Shown piece by piece: positions 1 to 10,853 of a stretch of DNA of 64,000 nt. Within the stretch, counting starts at the first letter, position 1, and each line of letters begins with the position of its first letter. Position numbers and translations under genes: made by a program. This DNA comes from Pseudomonadota bacterium (lineage in GTDB: Bacteria; Pseudomonadota; Gammaproteobacteria; Burkholderiales; Burkholderiaceae_F): the NCBI GenBank assembly GCA_021825945.1, contig JAKAFN010000003.1, positions 124,001 through 188,000 on the forward strand, read 5' to 3'. The notes below the pieces were generated by a model that was given only the letters and a program-made list of their open reading frames with translations, was not told where the DNA came from and did not search any database.

Positions 1-1094
1 AGGTTCGCGGCGGCGTCGGCGCCGAGGCGGTGTGCGGCCTGGGCCGCCCGCGCGAACGGGTCGGCGGTTTCATTGCCGGAGCGAAGTGGTGCGGTGGAGC
101 CGGTTTGACCCCAAGACGCTTTGCACGCTCCGATCGCGCCTTTCAACTCGTGCAGCGTTTCGGTATCGATGGTGGTGAGGGTCGCGCGCTCGAAGTCATC
201 GGGCATCAGCGTATCGAGATCGAAGAGCGCGCGGATCTCCTGGATCCGCGCGACCCGGCGGTCGGCCCGAGCGGCGTGGAAGATCGCGTCGGTCATCAGC
301 CGGTCGGCGATCGCGAAATTGCCTTCGAGTTGGCGCAGGATCTGCTGGTTGATGCGGGCGAACAGGCGCTTGCAGTCCTCATCCGCTGCCAGCCCCGAGA
401 CTTCCAGCGCGTCGAACAGCCCGCGCACGATCCACCAGAAGGTCCGCGACGAGCGTCGCTGCGGCATGCCCTCGATGTCCGCGACGGCATCGCGCATCTG
501 CGATCGTGCCAGAGTGTTTTCCGGGTCGCGCAAGAAACGCAGCAGTCCTTCCTCATAACGTACCCTGCGCACCCGCAACTCGTCGGTGCTGAGCGGGCGT
601 ACGCGGATCCGTTCGCCGGGCGGATTGCGGCCGAGGTCCGGGAAGAGCAGGTCGGCGGGGTGAATCCGCGGCGCGCCCAGCAGCACGAGGATTTCCCGGT
701 AGTACGGATAGAGGCGGATCGGCGGCTCGTCGCGGCCGCGGGTCAGACCGTCGAGATAGTTGCGGACGGCAGCAAACGTCGCTTCGAGCGACCGCACCGC
801 CGAGGGCAGGCATTCTCGCGGATTCGCCTCCCATAGCGCGATCAGGCGCTCAGACGCTTCGACGACCTGTGTGACGCCGCGCAGATCGAGCATCTGCAGG
901 GCGCCGTTGACCTGGTGCAGGTGTTCGCGCGCGGCCCGCAACGGAGCGGGATCGGTCTTGGCGACCAGGAATGCCCGGACCTGTTGTGCGGCCTCGGCGA
1001 GCGATCCGCGGATTTCGCCGCGCACCCACTCGAGCGGCGTGGCATCGACGGCGGCCGGCGATGCCGAGGTCGACGGGCGGCTGGTTTCGGTCAT
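1..1094 (-). CDS. chpA: ChpA/PilL-type hybrid chemotaxis histidine kinase, N-terminal part (runs off the left edge)
   Basis: The frame is open from an ATG at 1094 (MTETSRPS...) to the window edge, so about 364 N-terminal residues are present and no stop is seen. The start resembles the leading HPt-like domain of ChpA/PilL: LEWVRGEIR near residue 20, then HLHQVNGALQMLDL near residue 60. This kinase normally reads PilJ and phosphorylates PilG and PilH to control type IV pilus extension, retraction and twitching. The catalytic HATPase and CheW-like domains would lie outside the window. It starts 16 nt downstream of the pilJ stop, so it is the last visible member of a pilG-H-I-J-chpA operon. Confidence is high from context plus N-terminal similarity; the name cannot be confirmed without the rest. 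Confidence 0.8.
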   Translation of the reverse strand, partial: MTETSRPSTSASPAAVDATPLEWVRGEIRGSLAEAAQQVRAFLVAKTDPAPLRAAREHLHQVNGALQMLDLRGVTQVVEASERLIALWEANPRECLPSAVRSLEATFAAVRNYLDGLTRGRDEPPIRLYPYYREILVLLGAPRIHPADLLFPDLGRNPPGERIRVRPLSTDELRVRRVRYEEGLLRFLRDPENTLARSQMRDAVADIEGMPQRRSSRTFWWIVRGLFDALEVSGLAADEDCKRLFARINQQILRQLEGNFAIADRLMTDAIFHAARADRRVARIQEIRALFDLDTLMPDDFERATLTTIDTETLHELKGAIGACKASWGQTGSTAPLRSGNETADPFARAAQAAHRLGADAAAN

Positions 1095-1110
1095 GGCGGC
1101 CTGCATGGGG

Positions 1111-3003
1111 TCACGCGACACGGAAGCGCGCGACCGAGGATTTGAGGTCGCGCGCGAGATTCGTCAGTTGCCCGACCGAGTCGGCAGTGTGCCGGGTGCC
1201 GTCGGTCGTCTGTTCGGTGATGGCGAGAATGTGCGCGATCACCTGGGAGATGTCGTCGGCCGATTTCGCCTGATCCGCGGTGGCGTGGGCGATGCGTTCG
1301 ATGAGTTCGGTGAGTTGCCGCGACACCCGTCCGATATCGGCCAGCGTGGCGCCGGCGGCGTCGGAAAGCCGCGTTCCCTCGACCACACCCTGGGTGCTTT
1401 TCTCCATCGCCATGATGGCATCCTGGGTGTCTCCCTGGATTGCCCGGATCAGCGCGCCGATCTGTTTCGCCGCTTCCGCGGAGCGGTCGGCGAGCCGCTG
1501 GACTTCCTCGGCGACGACCGAGAACCCGCGTCCGGCTTCGCCGGCCGAGGCGGCCTGGATCGCCGCGTTGAGCGCGAGGACGTTGGTCTGCTCGGTGATG
1601 TCCGAAATGAGTTCGACGATCTCGCCGATCTCCTGCGAGGATTCGCCCAGCCGCTTGATGCGTTTGGATGTTTCCTGGATCTGTTCGCGGATCTCGTTCA
1701 TGCTCGAAATCTGGTTGTACACCGCGCGCTGGCCGCGTTCGGCGGCGTCGAGCGAGGCCCGCGCCACGTCCGCCGAATCGCCGGCGCTGGTCGATACCTC
1801 GGCAATCCGCTGGGTCATGTCCAACACCCGTTCGCCGGTTTCCCGGATCTCGTTGCGTTGCATCTCGGCGGCGGCAAGCAGGCGCGTCGCGATGTCCCGC
1901 GATTCCGCCGACGCGGTGCTCACCTGTTCGGCGGTCGCGTTGATCCGGCCGACGAGGTCCCGCAGCTCTTCCACGGTGTAGTTGACCGAGTCGGCGATCG
2001 CACCGGTGATTTCCTCCGTCACGGTCGCGGTTACGGTGAGGTCGCCGTCGGCGACATCCTGCAACTCGTTCATCAGGCGCAGGATGGCGGCCTGGTTGCG
2101 CTCGTTCTGCGCCTTCGCCTCGGCTTCCAGCCGTTTCGCATCGAGCCGCCCGGCCTCCGATTCTTCGGCGCGGCGGCGGAGGTCGCGCAGCAGGACGCGC
2201 ACGATCCACGCCGCGATCGCCAGCGCTGCCACGGTCAGCAGGGCCGCCGGCCCGTAATACCGCCCGTTGCGCTGTTCCTGCGCGACGATGCGCTTGCCGA
2301 GATCGACCGCTTCCAGGCGCAACGGTTCGGCTTCGCCGACGATCAGGATCTGGGCGTTGCGTGCCTGCTGTACGGCATCGGGAAAACGCGGCGCCGGGGT
2401 CGGCAAGCCGTCGTTCTGGGCATTGCGCACGGCGACGCCATAGTCGACCAGGATCGGACGATTGACGATGATCGCGCTCGCTGCGCCATAGGTGGTTTGC
2501 CAGCGGTCGATCAGGGTCTTCAGGAACAGCGCTGCCTTGCCGGTGGCGGGATCCATGTCATTGGCCGGGTCGCCGGCCCGCAGCAGGCGCAGATCGGTGT
2601 TGACCTGGTCGCGACTTTCGGTGAGTTCGTCGATCGCATCGGGCTCGCCCGCCACGGCCAGCGGCGCGTCCTTCGCGAGGCGCTGCGTGTACATGAGCAC
2701 GTCGCCGAGGAGGGCGATTTGCCGGGCTCCCGAGGCGGCGGTGCGCACGCCCATCCATACGAATCCGGCGGCGATCAGGATGCAGAGCGGCCCGGCGACG
2801 GCGAGCGCCTGCACCGTGCGCCGCGCGGTCGCGCGCCGTTCCGCGGGTGGTGCGGCGGGACGTCCTTCCTCCGGCCGCGCGGTGTTCGTGGACGTATCGA
2901 CGATGGTTGCATCGACCGCCGTGGGCGGATCGATGCGTCGCGTTGCGGCGATGTCTTCCGTGCGGCCTTTCCTGCCTCGGAGAAAACCGAAATCGAGCGC
3001 CAC
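1111..3003 (-). CDS. pilJ: PilJ, methyl-accepting chemotaxis protein of the type IV pilus system
   Basis: 630 residues starting at GTG 3003, preceded by a GAGGGGAA ribosome site. A charged cytoplasmic N-terminus is followed by a first membrane segment (about residues 65-85), a periplasmic helical sensor region, a second membrane segment (about 245-265), a HAMP-like linker and a long methyl-accepting signalling domain. The hairpin tip contains the conserved stretch ISDITEQTNVLALNAAIQAA. The periplasmic part fits the PilJ sensor family, which senses pilus/surface status and signals to the ChpA kinase through PilI. Its place between pilI and chpA supports PilJ rather than a generic MCP. Confidence 0.93.
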   Translation of the reverse strand: MALDFGFLRGRKGRTEDIAATRRIDPPTAVDATIVDTSTNTARPEEGRPAAPPAERRATARRTVQALAVAGPLCILIAAGFVWMGVRTAASGARQIALLGDVLMYTQRLAKDAPLAVAGEPDAIDELTESRDQVNTDLRLLRAGDPANDMDPATGKAALFLKTLIDRWQTTYGAASAIIVNRPILVDYGVAVRNAQNDGLPTPAPRFPDAVQQARNAQILIVGEAEPLRLEAVDLGKRIVAQEQRNGRYYGPAALLTVAALAIAAWIVRVLLRDLRRRAEESEAGRLDAKRLEAEAKAQNERNQAAILRLMNELQDVADGDLTVTATVTEEITGAIADSVNYTVEELRDLVGRINATAEQVSTASAESRDIATRLLAAAEMQRNEIRETGERVLDMTQRIAEVSTSAGDSADVARASLDAAERGQRAVYNQISSMNEIREQIQETSKRIKRLGESSQEIGEIVELISDITEQTNVLALNAAIQAASAGEAGRGFSVVAEEVQRLADRSAEAAKQIGALIRAIQGDTQDAIMAMEKSTQGVVEGTRLSDAAGATLADIGRVSRQLTELIERIAHATADQAKSADDISQVIAHILAITEQTTDGTRHTADSVGQLTNLARDLKSSVARFRVA

Positions 3004-3018
3004 GATGTTCCCCTCGTA

Positions 3019-3525
3019 TCAAATACCGATGTTGACGAACGCGTCCCAATCCATCAGCCGTTGCAGATCGATCTCGACCAGACGCGCCCCGTCGGCGTCG
3101 CGCCAGGCCGCGATTTCCCACGGACGGGCGCCATCGTTCAGGTCTTCCCGGCCGGTCAGGTCGTCGCGGCCGCGCAACCCGAAGGCGCGGGTCGCCAGCA
3201 GCCCGACGTTGTATCGCAGGCCGGGGTGGAGAACGACGAGCTGGCCGGCCTGGTCGGGGGGCAGCGGCGTGCCGCCGCCGAGATGTCGCAGGTCGATCAC
3301 GCCGATCAGGCGCCCGCGCACGTTGGTGAGGCCGCGGAACCAGGGCTGTGTCCAGGGCACCGGCGTGACCGCCGGAACGGCCACGATCTCCCCCGCGCCG
3401 AGCACGTCGAGGAGGAAGGCGTCGGCGCCGATGCGGATCGCAAGTTTCCGGTTCTCTTCCGCGCGGGACGGGAATTCCCCGTCTTTCGCAGCGGCGGAAG
3501 AGGGCGGGGGCGAGGAGGGATGCAT
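3019..3525 (-). CDS. pilI: PilI, CheW-like coupling protein
   Basis: 168 residues from the ATG at 3525 (MHPSSPPPSS...); an in-frame GTG 9 nt upstream is possible. After a Pro/Ser-rich N-terminus comes a CheW fold with the typical motif WFRGLTNVRGRLIGVIDL and the tail VEIDLQRLMDWDAFVNIGI. It links the PilJ receptor to the ChpA kinase in the inner-membrane chemosensory array. It lies 23 nt after pilH and 15 nt before pilJ in the same operon. Confidence 0.88.
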   Translation of the reverse strand: MHPSSPPPSSAAAKDGEFPSRAEENRKLAIRIGADAFLLDVLGAGEIVAVPAVTPVPWTQPWFRGLTNVRGRLIGVIDLRHLGGGTPLPPDQAGQLVVLHPGLRYNVGLLATRAFGLRGRDDLTGREDLNDGARPWEIAAWRDADGARLVEIDLQRLMDWDAFVNIGI

Positions 3526-3548
3526 CCGCGACACGGCGTCCGCTCCGC

Positions 3549-3914
3549 TCACCCCAGGGCCGCGATCTTGCCGAGCAGTTCCTCGGCCTTCACCGGCTTG
3601 GTCACGTAGTCGCGCGCGCCCTGCCGCAAGCCCCAGATCCGGTCGGTCTGTTGGTTCTTGGTCGTGCACATGATGATCGGGATGTTCTGCGTCGCCGGAT
3701 CCTTCGCGAGATTGCGTGTGAACTGGAATCCGTTGAGGCCGGGCATCACCACGTCCATCAGGATCAGGTCCGGCAGGAAGGTCGCGATGCGGGCCATCGC
3801 GTCCTCGGCGTTTTCCGCCGTGGCGACCGCATAGCCGTGCTTGGTGAGCAGCTCGTTGAGGAAATATCGTTCGGTGGGCGAGTCGTCCACGACAAGGATT
3901 TTCTGGATCGTCAT
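3549..3914 (-). CDS. pilH: PilH, single-domain response regulator
   Basis: 121 residues from the ATG at 3914 (MTIQKILVVDDS); a longer in-frame extension upstream lacks family similarity. The whole protein is a CheY-like receiver: acidic pair in VVDDS, phospho-acceptor Asp in LILMDVVMPG, the conserved Thr region MCTTKNQ and Lys in VTKPVK. PilH receives phosphate from ChpA and is generally linked to pilus retraction or acts as a phosphate sink. It is in operon with pilG upstream and pilI downstream. Confidence 0.92.
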   Translation of the reverse strand: MTIQKILVVDDSPTERYFLNELLTKHGYAVATAENAEDAMARIATFLPDLILMDVVMPGLNGFQFTRNLAKDPATQNIPIIMCTTKNQQTDRIWGLRQGARDYVTKPVKAEELLGKIAALG

Positions 3915-3980
3915 GTTCGAGGTTCCTGCAATGGCGGGCACGGGTTGCGGGGGCGGGGCGGACTGGATGCGGAGCGGGGA

Positions 3981-4388
3981 TCAGCCATCCGCCGCCGGCC
4001 CGGGGGGCATCGCGTGCCGGCCTACGACCGCCAGCAGGCTTTCCTTGGTGAATGGCTTGGTCAGGTATTCCACCGATCCGACCATGCGCCCGCGCGCCCG
4101 GTCGAACAGCCCATCCTTCGACGAGAGCATGACCACGGGCGTATCGTGATAGCGCGGGCTGCGCTTGATGAGCGCGCAGGTCTGATACCCGTCCAGTCGC
4201 GGCATGAGAATGTCGCAAAAAACGATGTCGGGATCATGGTCGTGGATCTTCGATAGCGCCTCGAACCCGTTCTGCGCCAGGATGACTTGGCATCCGGCTT
4301 GCGTAAGAAAGATCTCGGCGCTGCGGCGGATGGTGTTCGAGTCGTCGATCACCATCACCTTCCGGCCGCGGATGTCGACAGGTTCCAT
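3981..4388 (-). CDS. pilG: PilG, single-domain response regulator
   Basis: 135 residues starting at ATG 4388 (MEPVDIRGRKVMVIDDS). CheY-like receiver with VIDDSNTIRRSAE, phospho-Asp in IVFCDILMPRLDGYQ, Ser/Lys switch residues in MLSSKDG and YLTKPFTKESLL. The RxxRGRMVGSVEYLTKPF segment is characteristic of PilG. It is the first gene of the chemosensory operon, 66 nt before pilH, and promotes pilus extension in the known systems. The rubredoxin gene lies immediately upstream on the same strand with a 24-nt gap, so they may be co-transcribed. Confidence 0.93.
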   Translation of the reverse strand: MEPVDIRGRKVMVIDDSNTIRRSAEIFLTQAGCQVILAQNGFEALSKIHDHDPDIVFCDILMPRLDGYQTCALIKRSPRYHDTPVVMLSSKDGLFDRARGRMVGSVEYLTKPFTKESLLAVVGRHAMPPGPAADG

Positions 4389-4412
4389 GTCGCAGGCGGG
4401 TGGCGGGACCGC

Positions 4413-4595
4413 TCAGATCTCGATCATCTCGAAATCTTCCTTGCGCGCTCCGCATTCGGGGCAGACCCAGTTCGGCGGGATCTCCTCCCAGGGCGTCCCT
4501 GCGGCGATCCCCTCGTCGGGGAGGCCGGCAGCCTCGTCGTAGATCCATCCACAAATCAGACACATCCAGGTGCGTGTTACGACGGTCGTGGTCAT
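4413..4595 (-). CDS. Rubredoxin
   Basis: 60 residues from ATG 4595. Two knuckles, MCLICGWIYD and VCPECGARKEDFE, supply the four Cys ligands for a single iron; the YDEAAGLPDEGI and WEEIPPNWVCP segments are standard rubredoxin. It is a small cytoplasmic one-electron carrier. A rubredoxin next to pilG and divergent from hemL is a gene order I associate with betaproteobacteria. The partner reductase or oxygenase is not in the window. Confidence 0.95.
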   Translation of the reverse strand: MTTTVVTRTWMCLICGWIYDEAAGLPDEGIAAGTPWEEIPPNWVCPECGARKEDFEMIEI

Positions 4596-4856
4596 ACTTC
4601 GGTTCGGTCCAAAAAAATTGCGGTCGGATATCCGGCCGGGAGCGGGTGGAGTTTCGCTACCATACCCGTACTGGAATGGCGATCATAGCCCGAGGAAGCG
4701 CCCGAATTGGGGCCAACAATGGGTATTCTGAACACATGATGCAGGCGATGGCGGGGCCTGTCGCGGTTGCGGGGGTGCCGGAATGAGATCGACGATCTTT
4801 TCCGGGCGGAGTTCTTTCATATGGGAAGAACGTCTAATTAGGAGGAAATGAGAACG

Positions 4857-6164
4857 ATGTTTTCGGCACCGGCGACGCAAGGCCATTCCGACGCGAACGC
4901 GGACCTGTTCGCCCGCGCGCAGCGCAGCATCCCGGGGGGCGTCAACTCCCCGGTTCGGGCGTTCCGCTCGGTGGGAGGGACCCCCCGGTTCATCCGCAGA
5001 GGGGAAGGTGCATATTTTTGGGATGCCGCCGGACGCCGTTACGTCGATCTGATTTGTTCCTGGGGGCCGATGATCGCCGGCCACGGCCACCCCGCCGTGC
5101 TCGATGCAATCGCCCGCGCGGCGCGTGACGGCCTGTCGTTCGGTGCCCCGACCGAGGCGGAAGTGGCGTTCGCCGAGCGCATCATCCGGATGGTTCCGGC
5201 GATGGAGCAGGTGCGGCTGGTTTCCTCGGGCACGGAAGCGACGATGAGCGCGATCCGTCTGGCTCGCGGGTTCACCGGCCGCCACAAGCTGATCAAGTTC
5301 GAGGGTTGTTATCACGGCCATGCCGACAGCTTGCTGGTCAAGGCGGGTTCGGGGGCGCTGACCTTCGGCAATCCGAGTTCTTCCGGAGTGCCGCCGGAGA
5401 CGGCGCAGCACACGCTGGTGCTCGACTACAACGACAGCCAACAGCTCGAGGACGCGTTCGCACGCCTGGGTTCGGAGATCGCTTGCGTGATCGTCGAGCC
5501 GGTGGCCGGCAACATGAATCTGATCCCGGGTACGCCCGAGTTTCTGCAGACCCTGCGCCGTCTCTGCACCCAGCATGGCGCGGTGCTGATTTTCGACGAG
5601 GTGATGAGCGGTTTCCGTGTGGCGCTCGGCGGCGCCCAGGCACGGTATGCCATTGCGCCGGATCTCACGACCCTGGGCAAGGTGATCGGCGGCGGCATGC
5701 CGATCGGTGCGTTCGGCGGGCGGCGCGACATCATGGCGAAGCTCGCGCCGCTGGGCGCGGTCTATCAGGCCGGTACGCTATCGGGGAATCCGGTGGCGGT
5801 GGCTTGCGGCGAAGCCACGCTGGACGTGATCGAGCAACCGGGCGTATTCGATGCGCTCGTTGCGCGCACCGCTGCGCTGGCCGACGGGCTGGCGCAGGCG
5901 GCACGCGAGGCGGGGCAGGACTTCTGCGCCCGGAGCGTGGGCACGATGTTCGGCTTGTATGCGAGCGCGACGGTGCCGGGAAATTTCGCGCAGGTCATGG
6001 CTTGCGACAAGGATCGCTTCAACCGCTTCTTCCACGCCATGCTCGATCGGGGCGTCTATTTCGCGCCGTCGGCATACGAGGCGGGTTTCACGTCGATCCG
6101 ACATGACGACGCGGTCATTGCCGAGGTGCTGGCCGCGGCGCGGGACGCATTCGCGGCGATTTGA
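4857..6164 (+). CDS. hemL: Glutamate-1-semialdehyde 2,1-aminomutase
   Basis: 435 residues if translation begins at ATG 4857. An ATG at 4848 is in frame, but it is only 2 nt from the AGGAGG at 4840-4845, whereas 4857 has an 11-nt spacing. The enzyme is a PLP class-III aminotransferase converting glutamate-1-semialdehyde to 5-aminolevulinate, the first dedicated tetrapyrrole intermediate in the C5 pathway. Visible signatures are [14 protein letters not shown], the [15 protein letters not shown] cofactor-binding stretch, DEVMSGFR and the PLP lysine in [13 protein letters not shown]. Supply of haem suits the many cytochrome genes later in the window. Convergent with the phosphatase-like gene downstream. 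Confidence 0.95.
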   Translation: MFSAPATQGHSDANADLFARAQRSIPGGVNSPVRAFRSVGGTPRFIRRGEGAYFWDAAGRRYVDLICSWGPMIAGHGHPAVLDAIARAARDGLSFGAPTEAEVAFAERIIRMVPAMEQVRLVSSGTEATMSAIRLARGFTGRHKLIKFEGCYHGHADSLLVKAGSGALTFGNPSSSGVPPETAQHTLVLDYNDSQQLEDAFARLGSEIACVIVEPVAGNMNLIPGTPEFLQTLRRLCTQHGAVLIFDEVMSGFRVALGGAQARYAIAPDLTTLGKVIGGGMPIGAFGGRRDIMAKLAPLGAVYQAGTLSGNPVAVACGEATLDVIEQPGVFDALVARTAALADGLAQAAREAGQDFCARSVGTMFGLYASATVPGNFAQVMACDKDRFNRFFHAMLDRGVYFAPSAYEAGFTSIRHDDAVIAEVLAAARDAFAAI

Positions 6165-6176
6165 CGCGCCGGCCGG

Positions 6177-6201
6177 CCTCTCCCGCCTGCGGGAGAGGGG
6201 G
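6177..6201. repeat. Family 2 dispersed hairpin repeat, core only
   Basis: A near-perfect hairpin CCTCTCCCGC / GCGGGAGAGG with a very short loop. It lies between the convergent hemL and the small phosphatase-like gene and may act as a transcription or mRNA-end structure. Related copies occur near 12.0, 14.8, 19.3, 22.1, 25.7, 32.3 and 45.4 kb. Confidence 0.7.
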
Positions 6202-6202
6202 C

Positions 6203-6547
6203 TCAGCCCAGTTGCTGCGTGAAGTGGAAGAGCTGTTCCGTCCGCGCACCGGAGCGGCAGAACGCGAGCACCGGCGTGGCGGCGGTCTTCAGATGCTGCG
6301 CCATCGCCTCGACCTGTTCCCGCGTGTAGCGCATCGGCACCACCGGCAGGTAGACGTAGGCGATGCCGTGCTCCCGCGCGGCGTCCTCCAGCTCCTTGCT
6401 CGTCGGCTGATTCGGGCCGCCTTCGCCGTCCGGGCGGTTGTTGATCAGCGTCTTGAAGCCGTGGGCGGCGATCGCCGGCAGGTCGTCGGGGTGGATCTGC
6501 GCCGCCGTGGCGACGGTTTGGGTCAACCATTTATAGTGCAATGTCAT
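6203..6547 (-). CDS. TIGR01244/BLH-type protein-tyrosine-phosphatase-like protein
   Basis: 114 residues from ATG 6547 (MTLHYKWLTQ); the frame is open further upstream but that part runs through the groESL promoter region and has no protein-like character. The fold is of the small dual-specificity phosphatase/rhodanese-like family called beta-lactamase-hydrolase-like (BLH, DUF442). It shows HPDDLPAIAAHGFKTLINNRPDGE near the start and the phosphate-binding loop FCRSGARTEQLF near residue 100, with a candidate nucleophilic Cys. Members are linked to sulfide detoxification or reduced-sulfur signalling in some bacteria; the substrate here is unknown. Divergent from groES. Confidence 0.75.
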   Translation of the reverse strand: MTLHYKWLTQTVATAAQIHPDDLPAIAAHGFKTLINNRPDGEGGPNQPTSKELEDAAREHGIAYVYLPVVPMRYTREQVEAMAQHLKTAATPVLAFCRSGARTEQLFHFTQQLG

Positions 6548-6668
6548 GGGGAGGATTTTACCGGTCGGCCGCGCCCCGCTGCCTTCCCCCGATGGCGTAT
6601 TCGGCCGGGAGCCGGTCGGCGCACAAAGCCACTCCCGCCTTGTGGGGATTTCCGGCTTGGGGGCCGGA

Positions 6669-6697
6669 CTTGAAAACGGACGTTCGCCCCATATAAT
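6669..6697 (+). promoter_or_regulatory. groESL promoter: overlapping sigma70-like and sigma32-like elements
   Basis: TTGAAA (6670-6675) and TATAAT (6692-6697) are separated by 16 nt, a near-consensus sigma70 promoter. Superimposed on it, CTTGAA (6669-6674) and CCCATAT (6688-6694) with a 13-nt gap match the sigma32 heat-shock pattern. The CIRCE operator begins at the last base of the -10 box. Confidence 0.8.
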
Positions 6698-6723
6698 TAG
6701 CACTCCCGGTGGTTGAGTGCTAG
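6697..6723 (+). promoter_or_regulatory. CIRCE operator (HrcA-binding inverted repeat)
   Basis: TTAGCACTC (6697-6705), a 9-nt spacer, then GAGTGCTAG (6715-6723). This matches the CIRCE consensus TTAGCACTC-N9-GAGTGCTAA at all but the last base. It overlaps the -10 and start region, where HrcA would repress groESL at normal temperature. Confidence 0.92.
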
Positions 6724-6837
6724 CGCCTTTCCGGCGTGAACGTCGACTCCGGGCTGCGAACAACGTCATTTCGGACTTTTGAACGGCTTGCGGCATTGGC
6801 GCCGCGGGCGGGTCCGGGAACCTTGTCAGGAGAAACC

Positions 6838-8797
<1,960 letters not shown>

Positions 8798-8825
8798 GCG
8801 GGACGGAACTCCCCATCCCGGCGTC

Positions 8826-8854
8826 AAAACGCGGCCTTCGGGCCGCGTTTTTTT
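8826..8854 (+). terminator. Rho-independent terminator of groESL
   Basis: Stem AAAACGCGGCC / GGCCGCGTTTT closed by a TTCG tetraloop (8837-8840) and followed by a T run. It lies 29 nt after the groEL stop. Confidence 0.93.
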
Positions 8855-9343
8855 GCGCTCGGGGGCGTGGGATGCGCCGATGCGGGCTTGGGTCTGTGCG
8901 TCATCCGAGCCGGCCGGCCGAACGATTCCGCGCCTCGATGCGAGTTGGCACCGAGATTGTGCAAAGCAATCGACTTGTCACAAAACGCAACAATGCGGGA
9001 TGGCGGGGATTCGCGGAAAACTTGGCAAGATTTTGGTAGATGCGGCTTCTGCATTGATCTACGTCAATTGGAAATTCGAATCGATCTCATTTGTCCTGTT
9101 CATCCCGTATTATTTGCGCAACAAATCCCAAAAATTGGGCCCCATTCCCGTGCGAATTCGCCGCCGTTTGGCGACAATTGCGGGGAAGCATTTTGGGCCG
9201 CGTGCCGGGTTGTCTGACTAGGCAAGTTTTCAGGCAGAGTTCCAGGCAGAGTTCGGGGCGCGGAAGAACCAGTTGCTGATGCCGGTCCATTCGGGCTGTC
9301 TGAGGATGATCGGACCGGCAAACTTTCTGAGGAGAAAAAACGC
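8855..9343 (+). other. 489-nt intergenic region ahead of the porin gene
   Basis: No convincing protein is encoded here on either strand. The second half becomes visibly richer in A and T and carries an FNR-like palindrome at 9054-9067. The ribosome site CTGAGGAGAAAAAA sits just before the porin start. The long leader suggests transcriptional or small-RNA control of the porin, but no specific RNA structure was recognised. Confidence 0.5.
9054..9067. promoter_or_regulatory. Candidate FNR/ANR-type binding site upstream of the porin
   Basis: TTGAT-CTAC-GTCAA, one mismatch from the FNR/ANR consensus TTGAT-N4-ATCAA. It lies about 280 nt before the porin start codon, so relevance depends on where transcription starts. 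Seen by eye only. Confidence 0.45.
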
Positions 9344-10585
9344 ATGAAAGCAATGGTGAAAGTTTCGGTCGCTGCGGTTGCGCTGGCCTTCGGTGCCGCT
9401 GCGTACGCCGACGGCGTCACGATGTACGGCAATATCGATATCGGCGTGATGAGCGCCAGCAAGTCGTGCACGACCATGACGACGGGCGGCGCCTGCACCG
9501 GCACCGGTTCCGTGGTCGGCCTGCAAGGTTCGCAGATGCAGGCCAACGACTTCGGCCTGAAGGGCAGCGAGAGCCTGGGCAACGGCCTGACCGCCGGTTT
9601 CGATCTGGAAGGCGGCTTCAACCTTGCCAACGGCTCGCTGGGCGTTGCCGGCGGGAACAGCACCACCGTCTACCCGAGCGCGGGCGCCACGAGCCTCGGC
9701 TCGTATGCCGGCAGCATCTTCTCGCGTACCGCCGACGTCAGCCTGAGCGGCGACTGGGGTACGGTCGCCGCGGGGAACCAGGTGGATCCGGCGCTGATCG
9801 CTTCGGCCTCGACCGAGCCGCGCGGCCTGACCTACTCCCTGAGCCTGTTGGACGCCTGGGTTCTGACCTCGGCCGAAAGCAATAGCACGGGTTCGAACCT
9901 CGCCAACACCCTGGCCACCGGCAGCGTGTTCGACAACAACTCGTTGAGCTACACCTACAGCGCCAACGGCCTCTATGTCGGTGCCCTGTACGGCTTCGGC
10001 GGCATCGCGGGTTCGTCGTCCGCGGCGCAGCAGACCTCCATCGGCGCGTCGTATACCTACGACAACTTCGCCGTGTCGGGCAGCTTCGCGAAGAACAAGC
10101 AGGTCGGGCTGAACGCTGGTTCCGCCGTCGACGGTTCGCAGATTGCCGACTTCGGTCTGGGCTACACCTACGGCGCGTGGGCGATCCGTGCGCAGTACGG
10201 CGAGTTCAAGGACTACGGTCTTGCGAACACCGCCGGCACCGGTGGTGGCCTCGTGGACGACTTCAAGGTCTGGGGCATCGGCGTGGACTACAACACCAAC
10301 GCCGCCAACAAGCTGAACCTGTCGTTCTACGACGGCAAGAACAGCAGCGCCCCCACCGACAACAAGACCCAGGAAATCGCCTTGATGGACAACTACTCGC
10401 TGTCCAAGCGCACCACGGTCTATGGCCAGGTCGCGTCGCTGAAGCTGGATGCCAACGCCGGCCTGATCGGCTCGGCGATGGGTGGCCTGTTCACCCCGGT
10501 CGGCGCCGTCGGCGTCTCGTCCGTGAACGGCAGCTCGTCCGAGCGCACGACCTACATCGGCGTCGGCATGACCCACTCGTTCTAA
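9344..10585 (+). CDS. General outer-membrane porin (betaproteobacterial type)
   Basis: 413 residues from ATG 9344 with a signal peptide ending near AAAYA-DGVTMYGNIDIG. The mature start VTMYGNIDIGV, the NDFGLKGSESLGNGLTAGFDLEGGF motif near residue 66, alternating aromatic/polar beta-strand pattern and the C-terminal GVGMTHSF ending in Phe are hallmarks of trimeric 16-strand porins of the OmpC/Porin_4 type. It would allow passive entry of small hydrophilic solutes through the outer membrane. Single gene with its own terminator downstream; abundance is suggested by the good ribosome site. Confidence 0.93.
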   Translation: MKAMVKVSVAAVALAFGAAAYADGVTMYGNIDIGVMSASKSCTTMTTGGACTGTGSVVGLQGSQMQANDFGLKGSESLGNGLTAGFDLEGGFNLANGSLGVAGGNSTTVYPSAGATSLGSYAGSIFSRTADVSLSGDWGTVAAGNQVDPALIASASTEPRGLTYSLSLLDAWVLTSAESNSTGSNLANTLATGSVFDNNSLSYTYSANGLYVGALYGFGGIAGSSSAAQQTSIGASYTYDNFAVSGSFAKNKQVGLNAGSAVDGSQIADFGLGYTYGAWAIRAQYGEFKDYGLANTAGTGGGLVDDFKVWGIGVDYNTNAANKLNLSFYDGKNSSAPTDNKTQEIALMDNYSLSKRTTVYGQVASLKLDANAGLIGSAMGGLFTPVGAVGVSSVNGSSSERTTYIGVGMTHSF

Positions 10586-10626
10586 ATCCGGCCTCGCCGG
10601 CAATCCGGGGTCTCGCACCCCGGTCG

Positions 10627-10653
10627 AAAAGCCCCGCCTCGGCGGGGCTTTTT
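10627..10653 (+). terminator. Rho-independent terminator of the porin gene
   Basis: Stem AAAAGCCCCG / CGGGGCTTTT around a short loop, ending in a T run, 42 nt after the porin stop. Confidence 0.9.
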
Positions 10654-10853
10654 GCATCCATCTGTAACCCGTAACCCGCCCGCTCCCGCCGCCACGGGAG
10701 CGGGCGGGGATGGTCGCATCCCGGAGCGCAAGCCGCTTTGCGATTCGCCGGCCCTGGCTTGTGCGGCGCTCGGATCGGGTCCGGTTGCGGGAAGAACGGC
10801 GCCCTTGTTCTTCCCGCATGCCAAGGCCGGGATTTGGCGATAGACTAGACGTC

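Noticed and set aside
30..836. Long open frame on the plus strand opposite chpA
   Set aside because: It is the shadow of the ChpA N-terminal frame on the minus strand; the translation is Arg-rich without recognisable motifs.
760..3609. Plus-strand open frame of about 950 codons
   Set aside because: Antisense to pilJ and pilI; composition is that of a GC-rich shadow frame and it spans several real genes.
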